Below, piece after piece: positions 8,040 through 18,557 of a stretch of DNA of 64,000 bases. The translations under genes and the position numbers were made by a program. The stretch is taken from assembly GCF_030273445.1 (NCBI RefSeq), contig NZ_CP120678.1:2581501-2645500 (forward strand), read 5' to 3'. Numbering within the stretch: the first letter of the stretch is position 1; every line of letters begins with the position of its first letter. Origin of the DNA: Selenobaculum gibii. Its GTDB lineage: Bacteria > Bacillota > Negativicutes > ICN-92133. Under the pieces are notes generated by a model. That model saw only the letters and a program-made list of their open reading frames with translations, ran no database searches and had not been told where the DNA came from.

Positions 8040-8436
8040 TTTTATCAACGATCCTTTCAATTGCACAATTAGCTCTGTCTTGATTGGCAACTAAATCCGC
8101 GCGCATTAAATCAATTACTGTTTGTGCATTCATTAAAACCCGTTTAACTTGTTCACTATCCATACCGTCCTTATAAAATTGCTGTTCTAAACCTACCATT
8201 TGACGTTCCAGATAATCAAGCTTTGATTGCACTCTATGATAATACTGATTCATTGTATTATGTAAAGAAGCTATATCTTTGCATATCGTTTTTCCATCTT
8301 CATAAACTACTACCTCATTACGTGTTATCAAACTACGTACAATTGCACTTACCGTCATTCCACTATCTTTCACCTTTTTGTCTAGTTCCATTTGTTCCCG
8401 TTCTGATACTCTTACCTGAATTGTTTTTTCTCTCAT
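8026..8436 (-). CDS. mobC: MobC-like relaxosome protein
   Basis: The 136-residue protein begins with a ribbon-helix-helix domain (KTIQVRVSEREQMELDKKVKDSG then VSAIVRSLI), followed by a coiled-coil region and a helical tail, as in MobC accessory proteins that open DNA at oriT. The frame can be read from a GTG nine bases earlier, but GAGGTG directly before AATCAA makes the ATG at 8436 the better start. The oriT is expected upstream, where a hairpin lies at 8458-8486. Confidence 0.8.
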   Translation of the reverse strand: MREKTIQVRVSEREQMELDKKVKDSGMTVSAIVRSLITRNEVVVYEDGKTICKDIASLHNTMNQYYHRVQSKLDYLERQMVGLEQQFYKDGMDSEQVKRVLMNAQTVIDLMRADLVANQDRANCAIERIVDKNGNF

Positions 8437-8457
8437 TTGATTCACCTCAAAATAAAA

Positions 8458-8486
8458 AATGATAAACCTTTTATTGGTTTATCATT
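8458..8486. repeat. 11-bp perfect inverted repeat upstream of mobC (oriT hairpin or attenuator)
   Basis: AATGATAAACC and GGTTTATCATT flank a 7-base loop, 22 bases before the mobC start. On the minus strand a TTTTTATTTT tract follows, so it could be an attenuator. It is also placed where an oriT hairpin is expected. Confidence 0.5.
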
Positions 8487-8892
8487 GTGTTAGCATTGTA
8501 TTAATTTTGTACTACAGCTTCTATCTTGGATATATATTTTCCCCCACATCCTAGAAATACTTTTGCTTCAAGTCTCTTAGTATATAATACTTCTGCATAT
8601 TCCCTATATATATTACTTATATTTATTATATTGTTATAAATATTTTTATTTTAAATAATTATAATAACCTTTTTTTTGATTATTTTTCCTATGTCCAACA
8701 ACTATATAATAGTTTTAATGGCGTATAACTTAGCGTAAACAATAGCGTAATATTTTTAATTCATGCTTTTTTATAATATAGAGCTGTTCTTTAACCATGG
8801 ATAATCATTAATATATTTTTAAAATTAGGCTATCCGTTAAAGGACACGTTATAAATTTAGCGAAATTATAGCTTTAATAATATTTATGGAAA
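8487..8892. promoter_or_regulatory. AT-rich spacer with three GCGTA repeats at 12-bp period
   Basis: This 400-base stretch between the divergent mobC and 710-codon genes holds no gene. GCGTA begins at 8721, 8733 and 8745, exactly 12 bases apart, and the second and third copies share TAGCGTAA. An AGCGAAA relative lies near 8859. They could be protein-binding iterons for the downstream gene product. Several TATAAT-like -10 boxes are present, none with a clear -35. Confidence 0.5.
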
Positions 8893-11025
8893 GTGGGTAT
8901 CAAGTTGAATATGAATCAATCTATTAATATCAAATTAAATCCAGATATTTTTGAGCAAGATATTAAGCGAATATCAGAGGAAGAAACTCAAATAAATATC
9001 AAATTTAGCAATCCGTCCCGCTTAATTAACCAATTAGATAAAATTTTTAAGAATGAACAAGAAAAAGTAAGAAAAGAGGATTCCATTCAGAAACACCTGA
9101 ATACTTTTAGTAATTATGTATTAAAGATATGTAACGTTTCACAAAATAACATAAATAGTGCATTGGGACATTTTAACATTTACAGCTCCCCTTCAAGTAT
9201 TTTGACTGACAAAAAATCAAATAATAAAAATTCAACTGAATCTTTATCGACTGAACCAAATCCTTTAACCTCTTCTAATCCATCAACGGATAGTTGTAAT
9301 CCTAATTCAATTTCTCAAGATAATATGATTTATAAATATAATACGTCTTTGCAAAAAGGATTATCTGAAATTAAAAATAATATTAAAAATTTAATTGATA
9401 AGAATACTTATCGTATACAACCCCCTATATGCCTTTGCTGGCAAAAACAATATGCAAACTGTCTTGAATGCATTTTACATAAATTTGAATTAGACTTTGT
9501 TATCCTTGATAAAACAATTATTTATTTCACTTCACAAAATGGCTCTTTACTCGTTTCTGGTAAAGATTTTAATAAATTATGCAAACACATTTCTAACTAC
9601 TTTAACTCATCTCCTGACGACCTTAAATCATTATTACAACTACACTTCGCGCATCAAAATAATATTATTCCTGAAAAAAAGTACAAGGCTTCTATCCTCT
9701 ATGGTTGCACTATAAATATGATTCACTATCAACTTGTCGATAGATTAATTAATCTTTATTACTCTACTCAAGTCATTAACAGTACTTCCAATGCACAAGA
9801 ACGACAAAAAGAATATAAAAAATATTACCTTAAGCTTTTATATAAACATTTTTCTATTCCTGAAACAAACCTAACCTTAATTTCCAATATTTTTCAAATG
9901 AAATATCAACGTATACTAAAAGAATATCAAAATTCAACAAATCCCTTTTCAAAACTAATATTATTATTTTTTAATATCAGTAAAGGAAATACTAACATCA
10001 TTGATAAAATCGCAATTATGTTAACCAAAATATATTTAGGTAAAAGTTACTTAAACGAGATAAACAACACATCGTCTAATTTTACAATTATCTTCTCTAA
10101 AAATATTTCCTTTATAAATAACTTTTTAAAAGATATTTTTTTATATCCACTTTCTACTATATCAAACGCACCTTTTATACAAAAAGAATTAGAACCTCTA
10201 GCATTTTCTTCAGACAAACGTAAACCATTTTGTCATCTAACAGAATACCCAGCTTCATACTTAAGCAATAAAGTTAATATCGGAGAACTTCTTAAAGATA
10301 AGCTTATGGGAAACATTGTTAATATTGATGCAAGTTCCACTGAAGCAGAGGTTCAAACATTTAGTAATCTTATTAATTCTAAAACTATAAAATATCAAGA
10401 TGAGCATTTCTCTACTATTAATTATCAAAGTCCTGCACATTATATTAGAATATGTCAAGATTTATCATCTGTCGGCTTTAATACAGCTACAACAAGCCTT
10501 CAATACGATACTATTGATTGTACAGGGAATTTAGAAAACGCAGTTTATGAAAAATTAGATTCATATGAATTATTTTTTCTAGTTACTGGTTTTTTAAACT
10601 ATGGACTTGATCTACTTTATAATGAAACCATTCCACAAAAGAAAATAATTAATCATAAAGAAGAAATTGATAAATTTATTAGTGAATACTGTGAAGAAGA
10701 TTCTTCGGATAATAATACTTTTACAGAAATATTTTATCAAAAATATACTAAATGGTTTAATATGAAAATTCCATTGGAGCAAGAAATATCCAAAACCGAT
10801 TTTATCAAATATATTAAAGCCAAATATAATGATCGCTATAAGAAAATTGAAGGTAAACATAATGGTCAACGAAAAAGTGCTAATGGAATAAAGAATTTAC
10901 TCTTACATGAAGATAAAGTCGATGAATTTATCAAAAACTATCACGCAGAACCTTTTTCAAAAGAAAATTTTATTGAATATTTTCAAATTATACTAAACTC
11001 ATATTTCCCTATAAGGTGCAAATAA
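8893..11025 (+). CDS. Unrecognised 710-residue protein of the mobile element
   Basis: No family is recognised. The start is uncertain: GTG 8893 is the longest frame, while TTG 8905 or ATG 8911 fit the AAGTGGG ribosome-site-like stretch better. The protein is rich in Asn, Lys, Ile and Ser, with a low-complexity Ser/Asn/Thr linker near residues 110-145. A cysteine cluster ICLCWQKQYANCLEC follows at about 180 (C-x-C-x7-C-x2-C), which may bind a metal. The C-terminal 100 residues (FTEIFYQKYTKWFNMK, ISKTDFIKYIKAKYNDR) resemble in outline the helical winged domains at the C-termini of P4/D5-type primases, but no Walker motifs are present. Its base composition is more AT-rich than the flanking chromosome. 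It fills the tRNA-proximal half of the element, as cargo or a replication or defence protein; function unknown. Confidence 0.8.
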   Translation: MGIKLNMNQSINIKLNPDIFEQDIKRISEEETQINIKFSNPSRLINQLDKIFKNEQEKVRKEDSIQKHLNTFSNYVLKICNVSQNNINSALGHFNIYSSPSSILTDKKSNNKNSTESLSTEPNPLTSSNPSTDSCNPNSISQDNMIYKYNTSLQKGLSEIKNNIKNLIDKNTYRIQPPICLCWQKQYANCLECILHKFELDFVILDKTIIYFTSQNGSLLVSGKDFNKLCKHISNYFNSSPDDLKSLLQLHFAHQNNIIPEKKYKASILYGCTINMIHYQLVDRLINLYYSTQVINSTSNAQERQKEYKKYYLKLLYKHFSIPETNLTLISNIFQMKYQRILKEYQNSTNPFSKLILLFFNISKGNTNIIDKIAIMLTKIYLGKSYLNEINNTSSNFTIIFSKNISFINNFLKDIFLYPLSTISNAPFIQKELEPLAFSSDKRKPFCHLTEYPASYLSNKVNIGELLKDKLMGNIVNIDASSTEAEVQTFSNLINSKTIKYQDEHFSTINYQSPAHYIRICQDLSSVGFNTATTSLQYDTIDCTGNLENAVYEKLDSYELFFLVTGFLNYGLDLLYNETIPQKKIINHKEEIDKFISEYCEEDSSDNNTFTEIFYQKYTKWFNMKIPLEQEISKTDFIKYIKAKYNDRYKKIEGKHNGQRKSANGIKNLLLHEDKVDEFIKNYHAEPFSKENFIEYFQIILNSYFPIRCK

Positions 11026-11044
11026 GGTGCAGACACATAAAAAT

Positions 11045-11072
11045 AGCCCTCACGACAACTGCCGTGAGGGCT
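11045..11072. terminator. Bidirectional terminator between the 710-codon gene and tRNA-Gly
   Basis: AGCCCTCACG pairs with CGTGAGGGCT around an 8-base loop. ATTTTTAT follows on the minus strand, serving the tRNA. The T content on the plus side is weaker. Confidence 0.8.
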
Positions 11073-11083
11073 TATATTCTCTA

Positions 11084-11157
11084 TGGAGCGGGCGAAGGGA
11101 ATCGAACCCTCGTATTCAGCTTGGGAAGCTGATGTTCTACCATTGAACTACGCCCGC
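11084..11157 (-). tRNA. tRNA-Gly (anticodon CCC)
   Basis: 74 bases including an encoded CCA. Acceptor GCGGGCG pairs with CGCCCGC, the T-arm has GGGTTCGAATCCC, and the anticodon loop is TTCCCAA (CCC, reading GGG). Its 3' end faces the mobile element, the usual arrangement for integration into a tRNA 3' end. Confidence 0.93.
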
Positions 11158-11266
11158 CTATTTAACACTTATTAAGTTTACCACTTTTCTTTAGAAAATT
11201 CAATTAAATCTTATTGTTTTTGCAATATTTAAGATGTTACCAAGCTTGTTTAAATATTTCTTAGCT

Positions 11267-12493
11267 TCACGCCGTTTTTACAACTGTATTAGCTGATTTT
11301 GCAGCTATATGTTTTCCTTTATATTTTAATATCAATGCAATAAAGGCATTTACGAAAAAACAAACAACGAAAAAATATAAAATTGTGCTATAGCCATTTG
11401 TCGTTTCACGAAACAAAGAAACTAATGATGGACCGACTACCCCTGCAATTCCCCATGCAGTAAGAATGCGCCCATGAATTGCACTCAGCTGCTTAGTTCC
11501 AAAAATATCACTAAGATATGCTGGCATGCAGGAAAAACCTCCTCCATAGCAGCTGATAATCAAGAGAATCAAACCTTGAAAAACAAGTGCATCTGTAGTT
11601 AGAGCCAGCCTCCAAAAGGCTATCATTTGAATAAAAAAGAATAAAACATAGGTGAACCCTCTTCCAATATAATCAGAAACAGTAGACCAAACAATACGCC
11701 CAAGTCCATTCACTAATCCAATCACACCAACAATAGCAGCAGCCTCAGCGGCCGACATTTGTACAACCTCTTGCGCCATTGGAGATGCTACCGCTAAAAG
11801 GCCAATACCACAAGTAATATTCACAAAAAAAATCCACCAAAGTGCGCTAAATTGCCATGTTTTTAATGCTTCATTTGCCATAAATCCATGGACATTGCAA
11901 TGAATTTTATTTTTTATTACGATCTCATTCTCAACAGGCGGTTTTAAATATAATGCTGAAGCGCCCATAACTAGCATATAAACAAAGCCTAAAATTAAAA
12001 AATTATAAACCAAGCCATACGTTGCCGTTAAATGCTGCATGACTGGCCCTGCAATTAAGCTGGCAAATCCAAATCCCATAATTGCAAGCCCGGTGGCAAA
12101 TCCACGGTTATTCGGAAAATATTTTACAAGTGTCGATACTGGTGTGATATATCCCACACCCAAACCTATCCCGCCAATTACACCATAGAATAAATACAAA
12201 AGCATCAATGATTGTTGATAAAAGGCAAAGGCAGTACCAAACATCCCTAATCCAAAAAAGCACATTGAAACAAGACCACTTTTTTTCGGTCCATATTTTT
12301 CTACGAAATCACCTAAAAATCCAGCCGAAAGCCCCAAAAATAAAATAGCTAAAGAAAATGCCCATGTCGTTTCTTTTAAAGAAAATCCCATCTCCTGCAT
12401 AATCGGACGCGTAAGAACGCTCCATGCATAAACACTTCCAATGCAGATGTGGATACCAATAGCGGCTAAAGCAATTAACCAACGATTTCTCAT
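11267..12493 (-). CDS. MFS transporter of the oxalate/formate antiporter (OFA) family
   Basis: The 408-residue protein has twelve predicted membrane helices and OFA signatures: NRWLIALAAIGIHICIGSVYAW at the start, GFLGDFVEKYGPKKSG in loop 2-3, and GRIVWSTVSDYIGR in the second half. The frame opens ten codons earlier, but family members begin at the M-R-N-R used here and AAGGAAGG lies 12-13 bases before it. OFA proteins exchange small carboxylates such as oxalate and formate, though many have unknown substrates. It is preceded by a ZTP-type riboswitch with a terminator (12553-12655), which ties expression to purine/one-carbon status and hints at formate or a related substrate. Confidence 0.88.
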   Translation of the reverse strand: MRNRWLIALAAIGIHICIGSVYAWSVLTRPIMQEMGFSLKETTWAFSLAILFLGLSAGFLGDFVEKYGPKKSGLVSMCFFGLGMFGTAFAFYQQSLMLLYLFYGVIGGIGLGVGYITPVSTLVKYFPNNRGFATGLAIMGFGFASLIAGPVMQHLTATYGLVYNFLILGFVYMLVMGASALYLKPPVENEIVIKNKIHCNVHGFMANEALKTWQFSALWWIFFVNITCGIGLLAVASPMAQEVVQMSAAEAAAIVGVIGLVNGLGRIVWSTVSDYIGRGFTYVLFFFIQMIAFWRLALTTDALVFQGLILLIISCYGGGFSCMPAYLSDIFGTKQLSAIHGRILTAWGIAGVVGPSLVSLFRETTNGYSTILYFFVVCFFVNAFIALILKYKGKHIAAKSANTVVKTA

Positions 12494-12552
12494 AAAATCA
12501 ACCATCCTTCCTTTAATTAACACTAAAGATTTTAGAGAAATCTACCCAAACG

Positions 12553-12655
12553 ACAAAAAACCGCCTGAGCATCATTCTCTTTGCCCAGACGGTCGGCTTT
12601 CATTGCTATGCAGTTCACGTGGTCACTTCCACTATATCCGTCAGTTCTGCACGGC
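12553..12655 (-). ncRNA. ZMP/ZTP (pfl) riboswitch with intrinsic terminator
   Basis: The minus-strand RNA has the pfl architecture: P1 GUGCAG/CUGCAU (12647-12652 with 12608-12613), ACUGACGG, the hairpin GUGG-AAGUGA-CCAC, then GCCGACCGUCUGGGCA. CCGU can pair with ACGG to make the pseudoknot. The same CCGUCUGGGC also pairs with GCUCAGGCGG (12561-12570) followed by UUUUUU, so ligand-stabilised pseudoknot and terminator are mutually exclusive, as in known transcriptional ON switches. The only gene downstream is the OFA transporter, starting 60 bases later. Confidence 0.85.
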
Positions 12656-12660
12656 ATATT

Positions 12661-12922
12661 CATTTATATAGGAATTATAACAAGCATAAATTATACTGTC
12701 AATAAAAATAAATTTAATTAAAACTATATAATAAACCAACTGAAAATGCACAAACTAAAATTAATAAACTTTTAAGCTGTTACTAGTAGTTTTAACAAAA
12801 CAATATTTTGTATACAGCAGTATTTCATTAAAAATATTTTGTATACATTTTGTAATCCCATTTACTAATTTTAAAAGGAATATATAATATAACTATAGTA
12901 TATACGAAAGGTTGTGTCCTCT
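12661..12922. promoter_or_regulatory. Intergenic region with paired TGTATACA operators
   Basis: AATATTTTGTATACA occurs twice, at 12802-12816 and 12833-12847, 31 bases apart (about three helical turns), each centred on the palindrome TGTATACA typical of GntR/FadR-type sites. It lies between the OFA leader (leftward) and the small Cys-rich gene (rightward). No other gene is seen. Confidence 0.5.
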
Positions 12923-13063
12923 ATGAAACAAGAAAAAGTTTCCTCTTGCCAGTATTGTTTTGAAGGTAAATGTTATGCCAATGCAGCTGTATCCCCCGAA
13001 GAATACGATTGCTATCAACCACAATGTCGCGATTGTAAATCTCAAACAAAAAAAGAAGCTTAA
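12923..13063 (+). CDS. Small cysteine-rich protein, 46 residues
   Basis: ATG at 12923, with AAAGG about 12 bases upstream. The product contains SSCQYCFEGKCY, then YDCYQPQCRDC, six or seven cysteines in CxxC-type pairs, and a lysine-rich end (SQTKKEA). This pattern suggests a small zinc- or iron-binding protein. No family name can be given. It has its own terminator at 13093-13126 and sits behind paired TGTATACA sites. Confidence 0.7.
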   Translation: MKQEKVSSCQYCFEGKCYANAAVSPEEYDCYQPQCRDCKSQTKKEA

Positions 13064-13092
13064 TTTCCGATAAGCTTTATACGTAAAATATT

Positions 13093-13126
13093 AAAGAACG
13101 CAATTTTTATTGCGTTCTTTTTATTT
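13093..13126. terminator. Terminator after the Cys-rich gene
   Basis: AAAGAACGCAAT pairs with ATTGCGTTCTTT and is followed by TTATTT on the plus strand. It also ends at the stop of the convergent DUF2164 gene. Confidence 0.88.
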
Positions 13127-13362
13127 CAACGTTTCTTTTTATATTCAAGTAAAAATAAATCTTCAATCTTATCTGTCATCAAGGCATGACAATCTGCAAG
13201 CGCTTGTTCATAAACGAACTCACCTATTTCTTCTAACATAAAATCAAGGTAAAATTGTGCTTTAAAATCACTTAATCTCGTCCCTGTTTCTTCTAAAAAA
13301 AATTCTCTAATCCTTTCCAAAGCTTCCTTATTTCTCTGTTTATCTAATTTAAAATCGGCCAT
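13126..13362 (-). CDS. DUF2164-like protein
   Basis: The 78-residue protein is all-helical and charged, with EALERIREFFLEETGTRLSDF and QFYLDFMLEEIGEFVYEQALAD, matching the DUF2164 pattern in which a helical N-terminus is followed by a short lid (I/V-Y-x-Q-A/G). Function is unknown for the family. It is transcribed away from the tRNA cluster's 3' end and convergent with the Cys-rich gene. The ATG at 13362 follows AAAGGATTGATAAT. Confidence 0.65.
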   Translation of the reverse strand: MADFKLDKQRNKEALERIREFFLEETGTRLSDFKAQFYLDFMLEEIGEFVYEQALADCHALMTDKIEDLFLLEYKKKR

Positions 13363-13396
13363 ATTATCAATCCTTTTATTTAGATAGCCCTATTGG

Positions 13397-13432
13397 ATAA
13401 AAAAATAAACTCTATTCTAAATCGAATAGAGT
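13397..13432 (-). terminator. Terminator of the tRNA operon
   Basis: ACTCTATTC and GAATAGAGT form a 9-bp stem, and the minus strand continues TTATTTTTTT. It lies just past the last tRNA-Val. Confidence 0.88.
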
Positions 13433-13443
13433 ATATAAGCTTA

Positions 13444-13519
13444 TGGTGGGCGATAACAGGATCGAACTGCTGACATCCTGCTTGTAAGGCAGGCGCTCTC
13501 CCAGCTGAGCTAATCGCCC
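13444..13519 (-). tRNA. tRNA-Val (TAC), distal copy
   Basis: 76 bases with encoded CCA; stem CCTGC/GCAGG closes the loop CTTACAA. Last gene of the eight-tRNA unit and identical to the copy at 13871-13946. Confidence 0.95.
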
Positions 13520-13528
13520 ATGGAAAAA

Positions 13529-13603
13529 TGGTGACCCGTACGAGATTCGAACTCGTGAAGCCGCCGTGAAAGGGCGGTGTCTTAACCGCTTGACCAACGG
13601 GCC
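13529..13603 (-). tRNA. tRNA-Glu (TTC), distal copy
   Basis: 75 bases with encoded CCA; loop CTTTCAC between CCGCC and GGCGG. Identical to 13956-14030. Confidence 0.95.
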
Positions 13604-13607
13604 ACAA

Positions 13608-13683
13608 TGGTGATCCACCCGCGACTCGAACGCGGGACACCCTGATTAAAAGTCAGGTGCTCTACCGACTGAGCTAGTGGATC
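13608..13683 (-). tRNA. tRNA-Lys (TTT), distal copy
   Basis: 76 bases with encoded CCA; acceptor GATCCAC/GTGGATC, loop CTTTTAA. Identical to 14035-14110. Confidence 0.95.
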
Positions 13684-13695
13684 AAAAAATTTAAA

Positions 13696-13771
<76 letters not shown>

Positions 13772-13775
13772 AAAA

Positions 13776-13852
13776 TGGCGACCCGAAGGGGACTTGAACC
13801 CCTGACCTCCGCCGTGACAGGGCGGCATTCTAACCAACTAAACTACCGGGCC
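13776..13852 (-). tRNA. tRNA-Asp (GTC)
   Basis: 77 bases with encoded CCA; loop CTGTCAC between CCGCC and GGCGG. Confidence 0.95.
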
Positions 13853-13870
13853 AAAAAACAAAAAGGTGAG

Positions 13871-13946
13871 TGGTGGGCGATAACAGGATCGAACTGCTGA
13901 CATCCTGCTTGTAAGGCAGGCGCTCTCCCAGCTGAGCTAATCGCCC
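13871..13946 (-). tRNA. tRNA-Val (TAC), proximal copy
   Basis: Same structure and sequence as 13444-13519. Confidence 0.95.
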
Positions 13947-13955
13947 ATATGAAAT

Positions 13956-14030
13956 TGGTGACCCGTACGAGATTCGAACTCGTGAAGCCGCCGTGAAAGG
14001 GCGGTGTCTTAACCGCTTGACCAACGGGCC
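13956..14030 (-). tRNA. tRNA-Glu (TTC), proximal copy
   Basis: Same structure and sequence as 13529-13603. Confidence 0.95.
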
Positions 14031-14034
14031 ACAA

Positions 14035-14110
14035 TGGTGATCCACCCGCGACTCGAACGCGGGACACCCTGATTAAAAGTCAGGTGCTCTACCGACTGAG
14101 CTAGTGGATC
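14035..14110 (-). tRNA. tRNA-Lys (TTT), proximal copy, first gene of the unit
   Basis: Same structure and sequence as 13608-13683. It is the first tRNA after the promoter at 14130-14158. Confidence 0.95.
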
Positions 14111-14129
14111 GTATTACTCACAAGACAAT

Positions 14130-14158
14130 ATTATAATGCAGATAAATATGCTTGTCAA
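14130..14158 (-). promoter_or_regulatory. Consensus sigma-70/A promoter of the tRNA operon
   Basis: Minus strand: TTGACA (14153-14158), 17-base spacer, TATAAT (14130-14135), a perfect consensus 20 bases before tRNA-Lys. Confidence 0.95.
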
Positions 14159-14164
14159 CATTTT

Positions 14165-14204
14165 TTTTGAAAATAAGGAATGGATAAGATTACCTTCCCA
14201 TTCC
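14165..14204 (-). terminator. Terminator after purA
   Basis: GGAATGG and CCATTCC pair around a 14-base loop, followed on the minus strand by TTATTTTC. Confidence 0.6.
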
Positions 14205-14240
14205 CTATTTCATACACATTTAGATCTATCTGAACTAAAC

Positions 14241-16857
<2,617 letters not shown>

Positions 16858-16942
16858 TCCTCAATATCCTCCTCAATATATCACTGACATTTCTATGCCA
16901 CGTGAATGCAAAATGTATCAACAAATAGTATTGCCCAAACAC

Positions 16943-16989
16943 AAAAAAACAACGCAAATAGGCATAAAATTTACGCCTGCATTTGTGTC
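16943..16989 (-). terminator. Hairpin with T-run in the purB leader
   Basis: On the minus strand ACACAAATGCAGGC and GCCTATTTGCGT pair imperfectly, then TTGTTTTTTT follows. It could end dnaB transcription or attenuate purB. No purine-riboswitch core was seen. Confidence 0.5.
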
Positions 16990-17075
16990 TCTAAATTTAT
17001 TCTCTTCTTATCCTTGATTATCATAGCATTTATTTGCAAGTAGTGTCAAATACTTATTAGTCTGTAATGACAAAA

Positions 17076-17128
17076 GCCCTATTTCTAGAACAAATATCCA
17101 CATTCATTGGATTTTCTTTGAAATAGGG
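17076..17128 (-). terminator. Probable terminator after dnaB
   Basis: CCCTATTTC and GAAATAGGG pair across a 30-base loop that contains further short pairing; GCTTTTG follows on the minus strand. It lies 17 bases beyond the dnaB stop. Confidence 0.55.
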
Positions 17129-17144
17129 TCCCTTTAGCCTAGAT

Positions 17145-18476
17145 TTAATTTTGCAAACGAGACAAATCACAGAATTTTGTAAAGTGTTTATGGAAGAATA
17201 ATTGCACCGTATCTACAGGCCCATTACGATGTTTCGCTATGATAATATCAGTAATATTTTTATTTTCCGTATCAGGATCATAGTAATCTTCGCGATATAA
17301 AAATGCCACAATATCCGCATCTTGCTCTAGAGATCCTGATTCACGCAAGTCACTGAGCATCGGTTTTTTTACTTGTCGGGATTCAACGCTACGACTAAGC
17401 TGTGAAAGCGCAATCACTGGAACATTAAGCTCACGCGCCAACGCTTTAAGAGAACGTGAAATTTCGGAAATTTCTTGTTGTCTGTTATCCGAACCTTTAC
17501 TGCCACTGCCCTGCATCAATTGTAAATAGTCAATGATAATCAACTGTAAATCATGCTCAATTTTTAATCTTCGAGCTTTCGAACGCATCTCCATAACAGT
17601 AATTCCTGGCGTATCATCAATAAAAATTGGTGAAGATGCCAATTTATCTGCCGCACCAATCAGTTTCGTCCAATCGCGGTCTTCTAAATCCCCAACTCTA
17701 AGCCGTTGTGAATCAATCGGCGCTTCAGAACAAATCATACGTTGAACAAGCTGCTCTTTCGACATTTCAAGCGAGAAAAAAGCAACAGCCTTCTTCTCCC
17801 TGATCCCAACATGCGAAGCAATATTTAATGTAAATGCCGTTTTCCCCATACTCGGACGTGCCGCAATTAAGATTAAATCAGAAGGTTGAAGCCCTGATGT
17901 TAATTTGTCTAAATCTTTAAAGCCCGTAGAAAGACCTGTGATTCCCCCTTTAGAATCATACAGTTGCTCAATCTTACTAAAGGTATCTAAGACAATTTTT
18001 TTGATTGGCGTAAAATCCCCATTAATTTTTCTTTCCGATACTTCAAGGATTTTTTTCTCCGCTTTATCGAGAATATCGGCGACCTCTTCACTATCCTCAT
18101 AACCCATCCCCGCAATTTCAGTTGCCGAATTAATTAGTTGCCGAAGCAGTGCTTTTTCCTCAACAATCTTTCCATGATAGGTTACATTTGCCGCCGTCGG
18201 TACGCTATTGGCAAGTGAGGTAACATAGGCTATGCCTCCAACCTTTTCCAGCTGGTCATTTTTTCGCAAAAGTTCGATTACTGTAACTAAATCAACAGCT
18301 TCATTTTTATTAAATAACTCAAGCATTACATCAAAAATAATTCGATGTGCTTCGCGATAAAAGTCTGCCCCTTTTACAAATTCAGCAACTTTTGAAATTG
18401 CTTCTTTTTCAATCAACATTGCGCCTAAGACGGCCTGCTCCGCTTCAATATTTTGTGGTGGAACGCGTTCAATCAT
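17145..18476 (-). CDS. dnaB: Replicative DNA helicase DnaB
   Basis: The 443-residue ring helicase has the N-terminal primase-interacting domain (PPQNIEAEQAVLGAML), a linker, and the RecA-type C-domain with Walker A AARPSMGKTAF near 210, FFSLEMSKEQLVQR, IIIDYLQLM (Walker B) and SQLSRSVESR plus LRESGSLEQDAD. Length is normal and no intein is present. It follows the Lon-type protease gene after a long hairpin. The order rplI-(lon)-dnaB-purB-purA is a Firmicutes arrangement. Confidence 0.97.
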   Translation of the reverse strand: MIERVPPQNIEAEQAVLGAMLIEKEAISKVAEFVKGADFYREAHRIIFDVMLELFNKNEAVDLVTVIELLRKNDQLEKVGGIAYVTSLANSVPTAANVTYHGKIVEEKALLRQLINSATEIAGMGYEDSEEVADILDKAEKKILEVSERKINGDFTPIKKIVLDTFSKIEQLYDSKGGITGLSTGFKDLDKLTSGLQPSDLILIAARPSMGKTAFTLNIASHVGIREKKAVAFFSLEMSKEQLVQRMICSEAPIDSQRLRVGDLEDRDWTKLIGAADKLASSPIFIDDTPGITVMEMRSKARRLKIEHDLQLIIIDYLQLMQGSGSKGSDNRQQEISEISRSLKALARELNVPVIALSQLSRSVESRQVKKPMLSDLRESGSLEQDADIVAFLYREDYYDPDTENKNITDIIIAKHRNGPVDTVQLFFHKHFTKFCDLSRLQN

Positions 18477-18502
18477 CCAAAATCCCCCTTTCTACACCCA
18501 AT

Positions 18503-18555
18503 GGCAAGAAAATGATATGCAAGAAAATCAATCCATGATTTTCTGCATATCATTT
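18503..18555 (-). terminator. Long hairpin between the Lon-type protease gene and dnaB
   Basis: AAATGATATGC pairs with GCATATCATTT, and the stem continues with GAAAATCA/TGATTTTC after a one-base bulge. TTTTCTT follows on the minus strand. Confidence 0.8.
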
Positions 18556-18557
18556 CA

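Noticed and set aside
10261-10869. Two leftward frames inside the 710-codon gene
   Set aside because: Antisense shadows of AT-rich coding sequence, without start signals.
16858-17144. Purine riboswitch in the purB leader
   Set aside because: Hairpins are present but the guanine/adenine aptamer core sequences were not found.
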